Source of the DNA: Heterocephalus glaber
Lineage: Eukaryota > Chordata > Mammalia > Rodentia > Bathyergidae
Direction of reading: 5' to 3'
DNA: 64,000 nt
Assembly: GCF_000247695.1 (NCBI RefSeq)
Contig: NW_004624782.1
Span: forward strand, 13,627,561-13,691,560
In this document: piece after piece, positions 44,651 to 54,835 of the stretch
Layout: each line of letters opens with the position of its first letter
Numbering within the stretch: position 1 is the stretch's first letter
Program-made: the position numbers and the translations under genes
The notes under the pieces: model-generated
Databases searched by the model: none
What the model was told of the DNA's origin: nothing
Seen by the model: only the letters and a program-made list of their open reading frames with translations

Positions 44651-45336
44651 GAAAGTGCCCAGCAATTAGTAATTCTCTTAAGACGGGTTATGTGCCATAC
44701 TTCCACATACCCTCACACCCACTGATGGCAGTAACTCCCCATCCATTCCTGAGGGGCCAAGTGTTAAGAAGCTGGGGCTCAGCCTCATGGTGAGGCAGGG
44801 ACTTGGTGTCCTCCCCAGTCTATACAGGGACCCTAAAGAGGAAGCAGAGCTGTGGCAGATCAGGGCCTAGAATGGTGGGAGGTCGGAGGGGCTGGATGCA
44901 TCGACCCCACACGAGGTGGATCCCACCTGCCAAGGCTGGGTGCAGTTCAGGGCTACCGCATTTGCCTTGGTCACACAGGGCCGCTCTGTCCTCAGCACAC
45001 AGGAGAAACACCCCTCGCTGTGCGGGCTGGGCTGCCACTCCTGCCCTCTGTGAGTGTGGAGAAAGGGTCTGCAGAGAGGTGGCTGGCAGTTCAGTGTGCG
45101 GTGCTGGGAGCAAAGGAGAGGTGAGAATCAAGTTCTGTTTTCTGGCCCAAGGGCAGACCCTCTATGATTAGGAAGAAGGAACTCCACGAATTTGAGGCCT
45201 TTCTCACAACTGCCTGTCGGGGCCCCTCAGTCTGTGCAGCATGAAAAGCATGGGACGTGGAGGTGGGCAGATATGGGCAAATCACGTCAGCTGAACTTCA
45301 GGTGACAAGATTCAAAACAAACCACATAAAAGCACT
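44651..45336. other. Spacer between ITGAL and ZNF768, part 2
   Basis: Unique sequence; no repeat, RNA gene or conserved frame recognised. Confidence 0.4.
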
Positions 45337-45515
45337 TCCTAGCTGGGAGTGACAGCACATGCCTGTAATCCCAGCACTCTGGGAGGCTGAGGCAGGAGGA
45401 CTTCAAGTTCTGAGCCCAGCCTGGGCAATTTGGCAACTTAGCAAGACCCTGTCTCAAAATAAAAAATCAAAAGGGCTGGGGACGTAGCCCAGTGCAAAGA
45501 CCCTGGGTCATCCCT
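45337..45515 (+). mobile_element. B1-ID dimer SINE
   Basis: B1 half to CTGTCTCAAAATAAAAAATC, then ID half GGGCTGGGGACGTAGCCCAG. Good example of the fused architecture. Confidence 0.75.
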
Positions 45516-45638
45516 GGGGGACTGACCGGGAAGGCCCGGAGACTTCACTGGCTGTTCACGGTTATGACGGGCGTCCCCCACTGCCACGGGCACTATCCAC
45601 ACACAGTTTAAGGACAAGTCTCTTACCACATGAAGATT

Positions 45639-45644
45639 TTTATT
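45639..45644 (-). terminator. ZNF768: ZNF768 polyadenylation signal
   Basis: TTTATT on the plus strand reads AATAAA on the gene strand, about 360 nt past the stop codon. That gives a short 3' UTR. It is the first canonical hexamer met downstream. Confidence 0.7.
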
Positions 45645-46003
45645 GAATCAGATTCAGGAGCTCCACCCTCACTCTACTACCCTCTCCCTCCTGACAGCCA
45701 GGGGCTGGCACCTGCCCAGCTAAGCTACCCGCTGCTTGGCCCTCCCTGCCCTCCCCCGCCCCATCCAGCACTCGCCAGGCCGGGAGCCACCCAGGCCTGC
45801 GGCGCCAGCTCCCTGCTGACCTCGGGCTCTCCCAGGCTGCCGCCGCCGGCCTGGCCGCCCTCCAACCCTCTCCACAGCCCATTTCCCACGAGTCTCCGGG
45901 CGTGACTGCCTGCACCCGGCCCTTCTCGAACGCCCACCACCCGCCCCTCGGCTCTTCGCCGTCCTCTCCGTGGCCTCTGCAGCCCCGGCCCGGTCAGCGG
46001 CGG

Positions 46004-47987
46004 TCAGCGGCGGCCGGCGGCGTGGGTGCGCTGGTGGCGGATGAGGTCGGAGCTCTGGGAGAAGGCCTTGCCGCAGTCATCGCACTTGTAGGGCCGCTCG
46101 CCACTGTGCACGCGGTGGTGCTGCAGCAGCGTGGAGGAGCGGCAGAAGCCCTTGCCGCACACGGCGCACCTGTAGGGCCGCTCGCCCGTGTGCGAGCGCT
46201 GGTGCTGGATCAGCGTGGACGAGCGGTTGAAGGTCTTGCCGCAGTCGGGGCAGCTGTAGGTGCGGCCCGGCAGGTGCGTGCGAGCGTGGATGGCCAGCAC
46301 GGAGCTCTGGCCGAAGCGCTTGCCGCACTCCGGGCACTTGAAGGGCTTCTCCCGGGCGTGGCTGCGCGCGTGGGGGATGAGTGCGGAGCGCTGCGAGAAG
46401 CTCTTGCCGCAGATGCCGCAGCTGAAGGGCCTCTGCCCCGTGTGCACCCTCTGGTGGCTGCGCAGGGACGAGTTCTGGCTGTAGCACTTGCCGCACTCGG
46501 GGCAGCTGTAGGGCCGCTCGTGGCTGTGGGTGCGCTGGTGCCGAAGGAGGTAGGAGCTGTCGCCGAAGGCCTTGCCGCAGTGCGGGCACTTGTAGGGCTT
46601 CTGGCCAGAGTGGGTGCGCTGGTGGCGAAGCAGGTAGGAGCTGTCGGCGAAGGCCTTGCCGCAGCGCGGGCACTTGTAGGGCCGCTCGCCAGTGTGCGTG
46701 CGCTGGTGCTTAATGAGGTCGGAGCTCTGGGAGAAGGCCTTGCCGCAGGCCTCACACTTGTAGGGCTTCTCGCCCGTGTGGATGCGCTGGTGCTGGATCA
46801 GGGTGGAGCCACGGCCGAAGCTCTTCCCGCAGATGCCGCAGATGTTAGGCCGGGGGCCCTGGCCACCCCTGGCCCTGCCACCCCGCCGGCCTGCACCCCG
46901 GAGGGTCCCTGTCAAGCCCAGGGGATTCTGGAGCATCTCAAACTGGGGTGACGACAGTAGGGCCCCTGTAGGCATCTCAAAGGGTGGCCCCAGGGGCAGG
47001 GCCCCTGTGGCCTGCTCCCCAAAACCCTGAGTGAAGGAGTCCAGGGGGTGAACTCCTAGGGGGATGCTCAAGGGATTCTTTTCCTCAGGGTTCAGAAGCA
47101 TCTCAGCACCTTCCTGGAATTTGGAACTCTGAGATTCAAATTCGGGGCTTTGAGTTTTGAACTCAGGATTCTGAGCTTCAATTCCAGGGTTTGGGGGTTC
47201 ATACCCCAGGTCCTGGGATTCATACCTGGAGCTCTGAGACTCAAAATCAGGGCTCCGGGACACATACTCTGGGCTCTTGGGGTCATAGCCAGGGCTCTTG
47301 GGTTCATACCCAGGGCTCCTGGGGTCATAGCCAGGGCTTTGGGGTTCATACCTAGGGCTCTGGGGTCCAAAGTCAGGGCTCTGAGGATCTGACTCAGGGC
47401 TTCTGGGTGCAAATTCAGGGCTTGGGGGCACAAATCCAGGGCTTCGGGACTCAAACCCTGGGCTTTCAGGCTCAAACCTGGGGCTTTGGGATTCAAACTC
47501 TGGGCTTTGTGGCTCGAACCCAGGGCTTTGGGGGTCAAGCCCAAAAGGTATCTCTTCAACTTCATAGTCTCCATTGCCTTCTTGCTGAGAAATTTCCTCT
47601 TCCTCATTCTCACTCGTGTTGCCTGCAGGATCAGAGAATTACAGAAAATCTAGATTGTGTGGAGGCCTGGAAGGTCATTTGGTCCACTAGTTGCCACAAA
47701 CCTCTCCCCACTCCCCAAGCAGGGTCGCTGGCCCTTTAGCAGGTGCTGAAATTCTCAACCCCTCTCGGCCAACCCAGGACACCTCGTCCCCACCCCACCC
47801 CCAAGTCCCAGGCGTCCACAGCGCCCTTTCCCTCCTGCAGGGCACAGCCCCTTCTCCCGCTCCCAGGTACACTCCTCCGAGGAGCAATCCCTCCCTCACC
47901 TTTGAGGGACTCTCCGGGGCTCCCTATTTCATCAGGACTTCGCACATCCTGGGGCTCGAGGCCCCGCGGCGACGCTTCTCGCTCCAT
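46004..47987 (-). CDS. ZNF768: C2H2 zinc finger protein 768, two coding exons
   Basis: Nuclear DNA-binding protein. Exon 1 runs 47987-47900 ([13 protein letters not shown] start) and exon 2 runs 47622-46004, joined in phase 1, giving 568 residues (human about 540). The N-terminal third carries about 20 heptads ending mostly in Ser-Pro. A linker with [11 protein letters not shown] and QNPLGLTG follows, then ten C2H2 fingers with TGEKP-type linkers, ending THAAGRR. Human ZNF768 is reported to bind MIR repeats and to contact the transcription machinery through the heptads. An ATG-less upstream extension was not used; 47987 matches the human N-terminus. It is convergent with ITGAL. Confidence 0.95.
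46007..46852 (-). other. ZNF768: ZNF768 ten-finger C2H2 array
   Basis: Ten contiguous fingers of 28 residues, each CxxC-x12-HxxxH. Most linkers are TGEKP, TGERP or TGQRP; less canonical linkers after fingers 3, 4, 6 and 7 read SGQKP, SHERP, AREKP and LPGRT. Fingers 3 and 4 are near-duplicates ([12 protein letters not shown]). The exon is CpG-rich, as expected for GC-biased finger codons. Confidence 0.93.
47123..47539 (-). repeat. ZNF768: CTD-like heptad array in ZNF768
   Basis: One six-residue unit (LDPQSP) and nineteen seven-residue units occupy 417 nt without interruption, of type [G/E/R/D][F/Y]-E-x-[QRK]-S-P. Fifteen units end in SP. The C-terminal six are degenerate (SS, DL, NP). The DNA is correspondingly a 21-bp imperfect tandem repeat, which makes unit-number change by slippage likely. 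Confidence 0.9.
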
Positions 47988-47989
47988 CC

Positions 47990-48880
47990 CCAATGCGGCG
48001 GCCGATCCTGCGACCCGACCTGAGTGCCCTCAGCCCCGAGGCCTCGCACTCGCCCTCTCAGCACCGCCCAGGGGATCCGGCTGCCCAGCCCCGGGCCGGG
48101 CCGGAGACCAGACGCCTTGACCCTGGGCCTCTCCCGCCCGCCGGGCCCCTCCCCTCCCGCGGCCCCGCCCCCTCCCAAGGTCCGGCCTCGTCCCCGGGCC
48201 CTCGCGGACCCCACGCGTAGACCTCGGAGACGAGGGGCCTCACTACTCGCCCTGCAGCCCCGGCCGCCGCTCCCCGCCCGCGACCCCGCCGTCCGGCCCC
48301 CAGCCCCGATTAGGCTGCGGCTCCGACCCCCTCCCCCAGCACAGGAAGTGTCCGTCCGCGGCCAGTTCCCCCGCTGGCTAGCGCCGCGGCCTCTCTAGGA
48401 GCACATGGAGGTGGAAACTCGTTGGCATTAACCCTGGGCGGGATGGCCCCGGGGTTGGGGAGAGGGGGGACCCGGCGCCCTGGAGCCGGCGGGACGGGCT
48501 GGGACAGCTTGTGTCCTCGCGTCCTGGGTCCCCCTGTGAGCAGGGGTCTGCCTGTCGACCTCCCGGGCCCTGTCTCCGTCAGTGCGCGTGGAAAGGGCGA
48601 GGCGACAAGCGAGACCAAGGTCAGCGAGAAGGAGCGACGCTTCCAGGCGCCAGCGGAGGCGGTGTCTCGCTCCCCTTCCTCCTAGGTCGGCCCGGCCGCG
48701 CCTCGGGAACCTAGACGGACTCCCTTTTGGCCGCATCGAGGCTCTCGACCCAAGGACCCTCTCGTCGACCTCCGGTTCCCAACACGGGCGGGCTCATCCC
48801 CGCTCCCCGGCCCCCGCCCCTCTCTGCTCCTCCTCGCCCCACCCCTAGGGTTAGGATCGTTGCCACGGAGACAGCCCCGC
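47990..48880 (-). promoter_or_regulatory. ZNF768: CpG island promoter of ZNF768
   Basis: Very GC- and CpG-rich DNA extends upstream of the ATG at 47987. It includes an ETS/GABP-type CAGGAAGTG (48342-48350) and GC boxes. GTTGCCACGGAGAC (48859-48872) resembles an imperfect RFX X-box. The start site is not visible in sequence. Confidence 0.7.
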
Positions 48881-48904
48881 CTCCAGCTTCCAGACGCAAC
48901 GCCC

Positions 48905-49030
48905 GTCAATCCCAATGAGCTCAACGATTGGCTGAGGGGCTGGTGCTCTCCCCACCCCGCCTCCTGACTCCTCCCACCACCTAGAGTTAGGCTTGGGGCT
49001 AATGCGAGGCGCCTCGCCGATTGGTTGAAG
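48905..49030. promoter_or_regulatory. Three CCAAT boxes upstream of ZNF768
   Basis: CCAAT at 48912-48916, ATTGG at 48927-48931 and ATTGG at 49020-49024 are NF-Y-type cores on alternating strands. They sit at the outer edge of the CpG island, about 1 kb from the ZNF768 ATG. This placement would also suit a divergent, non-coding plus-strand start. Confidence 0.45.
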
Positions 49031-49631
49031 GCGCTCAGGCCGCCAGAAGTGCCCGCGGGACTGAGTGGGAGGGAGATGCCAGGCGGCTTTTCAGCTCGGC
49101 CTGTGCTTTAAAAACTTTTCCCACTCCTCATTTGCCCTCCATTATATTTTATCTTCCTGAAGAATAAAAGCCAAGAGATCTGAAGATAGACACCATTCCT
49201 TGCCCTCCCACCCCATTTACTCCTTCCTCCGCACTTTGCTTCTCCCTACAGGGGCCAGAGCAGAGATCCCCCCCGCAGAGGAGGCCGCTTTGTTTTCTGT
49301 TAGCAGGCCTCTCCTCCACCTTCGCCAAAGGAATTCAATCCCTGGTAACCTAAATCCCAGGTTCCTTGAGTTCCTCACAGGGAAGCAAGACTGCTTGCGG
49401 GTAAGGGTGACACAAGAGTTCGCGGAGCGCAGGGTTGGACAGAGTGGACCATCTGGCCTCTCGGCATTTAAGAACTCTCCACTCCTCTCTGCCCTGGATG
49501 GAGGATCACGGAGGAAGAGGCCCTGAGAACACAGCCCTGGGTGCATCTCTGAACGCAGGATTGGAGAAAGTCAAGTTGTAAAAGGCTGGCAAAAAATGAT
49601 CACAATAGAGGCTTTCAAAAATGGAATCACA
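49031..49631. other. Spacer upstream of ZNF768
   Basis: GC content falls after 49060. AATAAAAG lies at 49161. Nothing coding is recognised. Confidence 0.4.
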
Positions 49632-49810
49632 GGGCCAGGGATTTAGCTCAGTGGTTCCGCCGCCTGCCTCGCAAGCGCAAGGACCCGAGTTCGATCTCCG
49701 GTACCAAAAAAAAAAAAAAAATGGAATCACAGCTGGGTGTGGTGCACATGTGAGTTCAAGGCCAGCCTGAACTGTAGTGAGACCCTGTCTCCAAAAAACA
49801 AAAATAAATA
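49632..49810 (+). mobile_element. tRNA-Ala-like SINE and truncated B1
   Basis: SINE 49633-49720 is close to a family consensus, with target duplication ATGGAATCACAG (49621-49632 and 49721-49732). A shortened B1 follows. Confidence 0.85.
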
Positions 49811-50990
49811 AATAAAAAGGACTCACAGAGACCTTTCCATAAATGAAGTAGGGGCACCTTTCTGCCCTCCAGAGGAACAGCTTTTCAGCTCTATGCCCCT
49901 CTACACAGTATCTTGTGTCCTAAAACCTTTGGTAAGAATGCTGTCACGGCCAATCCCTAGAGATGGGACAGGGGCCCAAGAGAACGCCCTACAAAGTGCA
50001 TCGATTGTTGGAAAAGCTGGCCACGGAGCACCTTCTGGTCGTCTGCAAACTCACACAAACAAGTTTCCTTGACAAGACACTTTCTCTCGCCCCAAACTTG
50101 CTTAGCCACCCAGAGAAATTCACATAGGAGAACAGCCATACCCTACAGCATGCGTGAGGGATCCTTCAGCTAAACTCGAGCATGGGCCGCTGCTTACAGC
50201 CTTCCCTCGAAGGAACCACAAGTCAAAGCACGGCAGAAGTTGGGCCAGGACTTCAGCTCTCTGGCGCCAGCATTTCTGCATGGAAATTCAGCCTCCCTGT
50301 GCCCAGAGGGAGAGTGGCTTTCAGCTAGCACCCCTACACTCAGGCCCATAACAGACCTAACACCAAGTACTCTAAGCCAGGAAAGGCCTGGGTCCACTGG
50401 CTGTGTCCCACCACTGTGTCCACGGGAGGAGGAGCTTGTCGTGTCCTGAGTGAGGGGCCCTGTACCCAGCATCATCCCTTGGTGTGCAGGAGCCTGGGGG
50501 CAGAGTTGCTGCGTGTGTAGCTGAGGCCCATGTAGGGCACCATCAACTTGGGTAAAGGCAGGGCCCACACTAGAGGGGTTCTCTGTGTGCAAGAGAGCTC
50601 TGCATGGGGAGCTGCATGCAGAGGACATGTGAGACGGTCGCATGAGCTGGGCTTTCCAGGACAAGCAACCAGCCAAGGCACAGGCCCTCTGGGAAGAACA
50701 AAGAAAGGGAGGTCTTCGTTCATGGGTAGGTCCTCCCCTGCTCTGAAACATTTGGGACAGGTTCTGGGACAAATCACTACTCTTGCAAAACTAAAATCAG
50801 CTAGAAAAGAACATTTTGTTCAGAGCAGAGGTTCTCTCAAACTTTTTAGCAAGCACACCATTGGACCCCTGGAAATGCTGATTCAAGAGGCCAGGGGTAG
50901 AGCCTGGGAGGCAAGTTGTAATTTAAAAAAAAATCCCAAGTAATAAAATGCAGCTTGGTGGCAGTAAGATACAGCGAGGAGGACTTACTA
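49811..50990. other. Unique stretch between the zinc-finger genes
   Basis: No repeat recognised over about 1.1 kb. A minus-strand open frame at 50194-50772 (192 codons) has no recognisable domain and starts at a non-ATG codon. Possible old exon or chance. Confidence 0.35.
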
Positions 50991-50999
50991 GAAAATACC

Positions 51000-51126
51000 A
51001 TCAGTGGCCAGGACAGGAGTATCACAAGTTTAACTTAGCAATTTAATGAGCCTTGTCTCTAGAATGAAAAGGGCTGGAGACATAGCTCAGGGTGAAGGCC
51101 CTGAGTTCAAGCCTCGGTTTGGCAAA
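51000..51126 (+). mobile_element. B1-ID dimer, truncated
   Basis: CAGGAGTATCACAAGTTTAA, then GGGCTGGAGACATAGCTCAG. Confidence 0.55.
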
Positions 51127-51202
51127 AAAAAGAAAGTTAGTTTTGTGTATCTGTGGGTTCTGCTTCCACTGATCCAACCAACCATAATCAAAAATGTTTT
51201 AG

Positions 51203-51386
51203 GAGCTGGGGATTTAGCTCAGTGGTTCCACCACCTGCCTTGCAAGCACAAGGTCCCGAGTTCAATCCTCGGTGCAAAAAAAAAAAAAAAAAATGTTTTA
51301 GGGCCCGAGATTTAGCTCAGTGGCACTTTGCCTGCCTTGTAAGCACAAGGTCCTGAGTTTGATCCCTGCTACCAAAAAAAAAAAAG
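51203..51386 (+). mobile_element. Two head-to-tail tRNA-Ala-like SINEs
   Basis: Copies at 51203-51288 and 51301-51386. AAAAATGTTTTAG occurs before the first copy and between them, and a worn AAAAAGGTTTAA follows the second. Confidence 0.85.
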
Positions 51387-52020
51387 GTTTAAAAATTGCA
51401 TCTCTTTTGAACATGTACAGACTTCTTTTGTCATCATTGGCCAAATAATACAGTGTAAAAACTACATAGCATGAGCACTATACTAGGTATTTTAAGTAAT
51501 CTAAAGATTCTTTAAGGACATGGTAGTCTGTATGTAAATCACACACAAATACCACGCCGCTTCACGTGAGACTCCTGTTTCTTGGATTTGAAATCCACAG
51601 GGATCCTGGATTCGGTCCCCCAGATGCTAAGGACAACTGCAGTGCCCTAGCAAAGTTTCGCTTCTTTGGATCATAAACATTTTTGTGCATCATTTTTCTA
51701 AAAAGATATTACAATTATTTCAAGCAGTTTTGGGGGTCTTTGGAGCACGAATTAACCCCTACTCTGTGTGTGTGTGTTACTGTGGAGTGAACTCAGGACA
51801 GTAAAACCAAGCTGCATCTCCAACCAGCTTTTTATTTTTGGACAAGGTCCTGCCAAGTCCCTTAAATTGCCCAGGCTGGGCTCGAGTTTCCAATCCTCTC
51901 ACTCCTGGCTAACACCTACTCTTAAGTGGTCTGGTCAAACTAGGGATGGGGAATGTGGTCAAGGACTTTCTTTCTCTCTTTGGCTGCCTATTCAGATGGG
52001 ATTTCTTTTTCCTTTTTCTT
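51387..52020. other. Spacer, mostly unique
   Basis: A degenerate ID/B1 antisense segment lies at about 51765-51905. No gene seen. Confidence 0.35.
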
Positions 52021-52125
52021 TTTTAAACAGGCTCTCACTATGTAGTTCAGGCTGGCCTCAAAACTCCTGGTGATCCTCCTGACTCAGCCTCCCAAGTGGC
52101 GGGATTATAGGTGTGTGCACCTGGC
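52020..52125 (-). mobile_element. B1-type SINE
   Basis: CAGGCTCTCACTATGTAGTT to GTGTGTGCACCTGGC. Confidence 0.7.
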
Positions 52126-52439
52126 TAGATGCCATTATTTCGTGTAGTTCAGATAAGCATCTCTCCCAATGCACCAATGAACTGTAGGAAAACACTTCCT
52201 GGTTTAAATTACTTTACTTCTGGGGCTGAGCTTCAGAGACTCGTGGTAGCAGGAAAGGGAGTGCGCCTTTCGCTGGAGTGTTCACGCCAGGAAATGACCA
52301 GCTGAGTGGACTGGAGCTGAAGTTTAAATCTCATCCCCCTAAAGGACTAATAGAAAGTTGGGCGGTGAGAGCAGGAAGCAAAGGGGTTGAGCCTGGTTTC
52401 AGAGCCCGGAGCAAGCCTTCCAAACTTCAAAGCCTCAGA

Positions 52440-52640
52440 GATCCTTAAACAGCAATTACAGCGCCTTTAATCCGCAGGCCGGGGGCGGGGCCGGATCTGG
52501 TTTCTTCTGAGGCCGAACTGGAGCTTCAAAGGGCTTCCCCCGCGGCGCTGAGCAGGAGGCAGGGGCTGCGTGCTGAACTAAAACCCGTTACAGAGGTAGC
52601 TGCCTGGGCTCCGCTTTCCACCCAGTGCCCTGAGATAAGG
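52440..52640. promoter_or_regulatory. Small orphan CpG-rich patch between ZNF768 and ZNF764
   Basis: A GC box (GGGGGCGGGGCC near 52488) and CCCCGCGGCGC lie in otherwise repeat-rich spacer. The patch lies where human ZNF747 would be. No KRAB or finger sequence is recognisable next to it. Confidence 0.3.
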
Positions 52641-52742
52641 CGGCATAAACTACTCCTCCCTAGAAAAAATTAGGTTTAGGGAGGTGGGATCGGATTTGAA
52701 AGTTAGTTGAATGTAAATTTGCTACTTTACCTGAAGTGTCTG

Positions 52743-52834
52743 TGTGTTGTTTTTTCTTTTGGTACCGGGGATCGAACTCAGGACCTTGCACTTGCGAGGA
52801 AGGCGCCAGAACTACTGAGCTAAATCCCTGGCCC
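52743..52834 (-). mobile_element. tRNA-Ala-like SINE
   Basis: Target duplication CCTGAAGTGTCT at 52731-52742 and 52837-52848. Confidence 0.87.
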
Positions 52835-52934
52835 TTCCTGAAGTGTCTTTTCTCCAAACTTTGGACCTCTTTTGTGGTCTTTCTCCAGGTTAACATCTGG
52901 TTTTTTCCTTTTTTTTTTCCTTTTTTTTGTGGTG

Positions 52935-53108
52935 GTGGTGGTGTTACTGGGGATTGAACCCCGGGGCCTTTGCACTGAGCTACATCCTCAGTGCTTATTT
53001 TTTATTTTTATTTTTATTTATTTATTTATTTATTTTGGTACTGGGGATCAAACTTGGGTCCTTGGGTTGAGAGGCAGGCGGCAGAACCACTGAGCTAAAT
53101 CCCCGGCC
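52935..53108 (-). mobile_element. ID-like then tRNA-Ala-like SINE
   Basis: ID-like 52940-52990; (TTTA)n run 52998-53036; SINE 53035-53108. Confidence 0.75.
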
Positions 53109-53136
53109 CTTATTTTTAATTCTAATACAGCATCTC

Positions 53137-53275
53137 GAGCCGGGCATGGTGGTGCACACCTGTAATCCCAGCCCTTGGGAGGCTGAGGCAGAAGGATCAC
53201 TGTGAGTTCAAGGCCAGCCTGGACTACATAGTGAGTTCAAAGACAGCCTGCTATATAGTGAGACCCTGTCAAAAC
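53137..53275 (+). mobile_element. B1-type SINE
   Basis: GCCGGGCATGGTGGTGCAC head and the duplicated ACTACATAGTGAGTTC segment. Confidence 0.8.
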
Positions 53276-53339
53276 AACAAAAAATAAACAAAAACCTCAA
53301 CAACAAAACCACAGCATTTCAAAAACAAACAAAAAAACC

Positions 53340-53450
53340 CACAGCATCTCTTCAAGTCAGTAAATTGCCCAGACTAGGTTCAAACTTGTGACCCTTTGGC
53401 CTCAGCCTCCCAGAGTGCTGGGATTACAGCTGTGCACCAGCATACTTGGC
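53340..53450 (-). mobile_element. B1-type SINE, truncated
   Basis: GCATCTCTTCAAGTCAGTAA to GCACCAGCATACTTGGC. Confidence 0.6.
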
Positions 53451-53960
53451 TTCTTCCTCTTTAACAGGCCAGACCCAGGGCTGACATGGGTATACAGGCA
53501 AGTTCGTAGAGGCCAGCAGAGAACACATGTGCCGTACTCCTGGATGTGCTGTTCCAACCTCAGGGAACAGGGTCTGCCCATAGCTGGCTGCTTCTGCCAC
53601 CTGCACAGGGCCGGCCCCTGACAAGGGAACTGGTGGTAGATAATGGAGTCATGAGTAATGGGCAGGGTTCTGTGCAGAATCTGGGGACACAGATCCTAAG
53701 GTCCCCTCTGGCTACACATCTACCTCAGAAGTTCCTGCCTGGCCCGCTTTGTTCACAATGGTGGGCGCCACAGCGAAGTGTAGATGCAAGGTTTGCTTTT
53801 GTCTCGCTGGCCTCGTCCCAGGCTGGTCCCCGCCACCTTTCCTGTGGCCTCCTGTCAGGACCCCAAGGTCCCCAGGCACGGCCCCCGTCCAGATCCAGGC
53901 CTGGTGCTATCACAGCTTGCGGGCACAGAGACCTGGCTAGGAGGCTGCCAAGGACCTCAA
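53451..53960. other. Unique stretch
   Basis: No repeat or gene recognised. Confidence 0.35.
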
Positions 53961-53964
53961 GAGT

Positions 53965-54412
53965 GCCGTGAAAACAGTGGCAGTCACAGTGGCATGGGCC
54001 TGCATTTCCAGGTCCTCTGGAGGTTGAGGCAGAACTGCTTGAGCCAGAAGTTTGGGGGCAGCCTGGACAATGCAGTGAGGACCCAACTCTTAAAAAAAGA
54101 GAAGCTGGAGGGCCAGGGATTTAGCTCAGTGACACAGCACCTGCCTCATAAGCGCAAGGTCCTGAGTTCGATCTCCAGTACAGGAGTGGTGGTGAGGTGG
54201 TGGTGGTATATGCCTATAAGCCCAGCACTTGGGAGGCTGAGGCAGGATGGTTGCTTCTAGGCCAGCTTGGGCTACACAGCAAGTTCAAGGCCAGCCTGAA
54301 CTACATAGTGAGATCCTGTCTCAAAAACAAACAGGAGGGCCAGGGATTTAGCTCAGTGGTTCTGCTGCCTGCCTCGGAAAGCGCAAGGTCCCAAGTTCGA
54401 TCCCCAGTTACA
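53965..54412 (+). mobile_element. Alternating B1 and tRNA-Ala-like SINEs
   Basis: B1 53970-54105; SINE 54111-54183; B1 54195-54330; SINE 54338-54412. All are sense and each SINE begins at a B1 A-rich tail. Confidence 0.75.
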
Positions 54413-54424
54413 GATCCCAGGATA

Positions 54425-54835
54425 TGTAATCCCAGGTACACAGGAGGCTAAAGCAGATTACCAAGTTCAAGGCTAGCCTGGACAATTTATTGAAACCTTG
54501 AACCGTCTCAAAACACAGTAAGTCCCCGATTTGTTTGTAAACTGACAAAGTGAGTCTTTTACAGTGCACCTACGAAAGTTCATAACTTGAGTGTCTGTAA
54601 GTTAGGGTCTTACTGTAAATTTTGCACTTCATCTTAGCCAAAAGCCCAAGAAGTGATTAAAAATAAAATTTTTAAAAGGGCTGGTGATGTAGCTCAGTAT
54701 AAAGGTCCTGGGTTCAATCCCCAGTCCTACAAAAACAAAACAAAACCAAACACTGCTGAGGCTGTAGCTCAGTGGTAAAGTAGTTGCCTAGCATGTGCTT
54801 CAAAGCCCTGGGTTCAATTTCCAATTCCACAAAGC
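54425..54835 (+). mobile_element. B1-ID dimer with insert, then ID-like SINE
   Basis: B1 half 54425-54515; ID half 54678-54735 (GGGCTGGTGATGTAGCTCAG); separate ID-like 54755-54830. Confidence 0.55.
54486..54491 (-). terminator. Possible distal polyA signal for ZNF764
   Basis: TTTATT (AATAAA on the gene strand) is the first canonical hexamer I found past the ZNF764 stop at 56612. It implies a roughly 2.1 kb 3' UTR crossing several SINEs, so a non-canonical nearer signal is equally possible. Confidence 0.25.

Noticed and set aside
46007..46852. Regular spaced repeats resembling a CRISPR array
   Set aside because: The 84-bp period equals one C2H2 finger; this is coding sequence in a mammal.
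45902..46951. 349-codon plus-strand open frame
   Set aside because: It is the antisense of the ZNF768 finger array; its periodic LVA/ALV pattern reflects the repeated finger codons. Frames at 46077-46755 are further shadows.
49633..49720. Possible tRNA-Ala genes among the A/B-box sequences
   Set aside because: They have A-tails, target duplications and mismatched acceptor stems, so they are SINEs.
50194..50772. 192-codon minus-strand open frame
   Set aside because: Starts at a non-ATG codon, low-complexity Ser/Pro/His composition, no recognisable domain or splice context.
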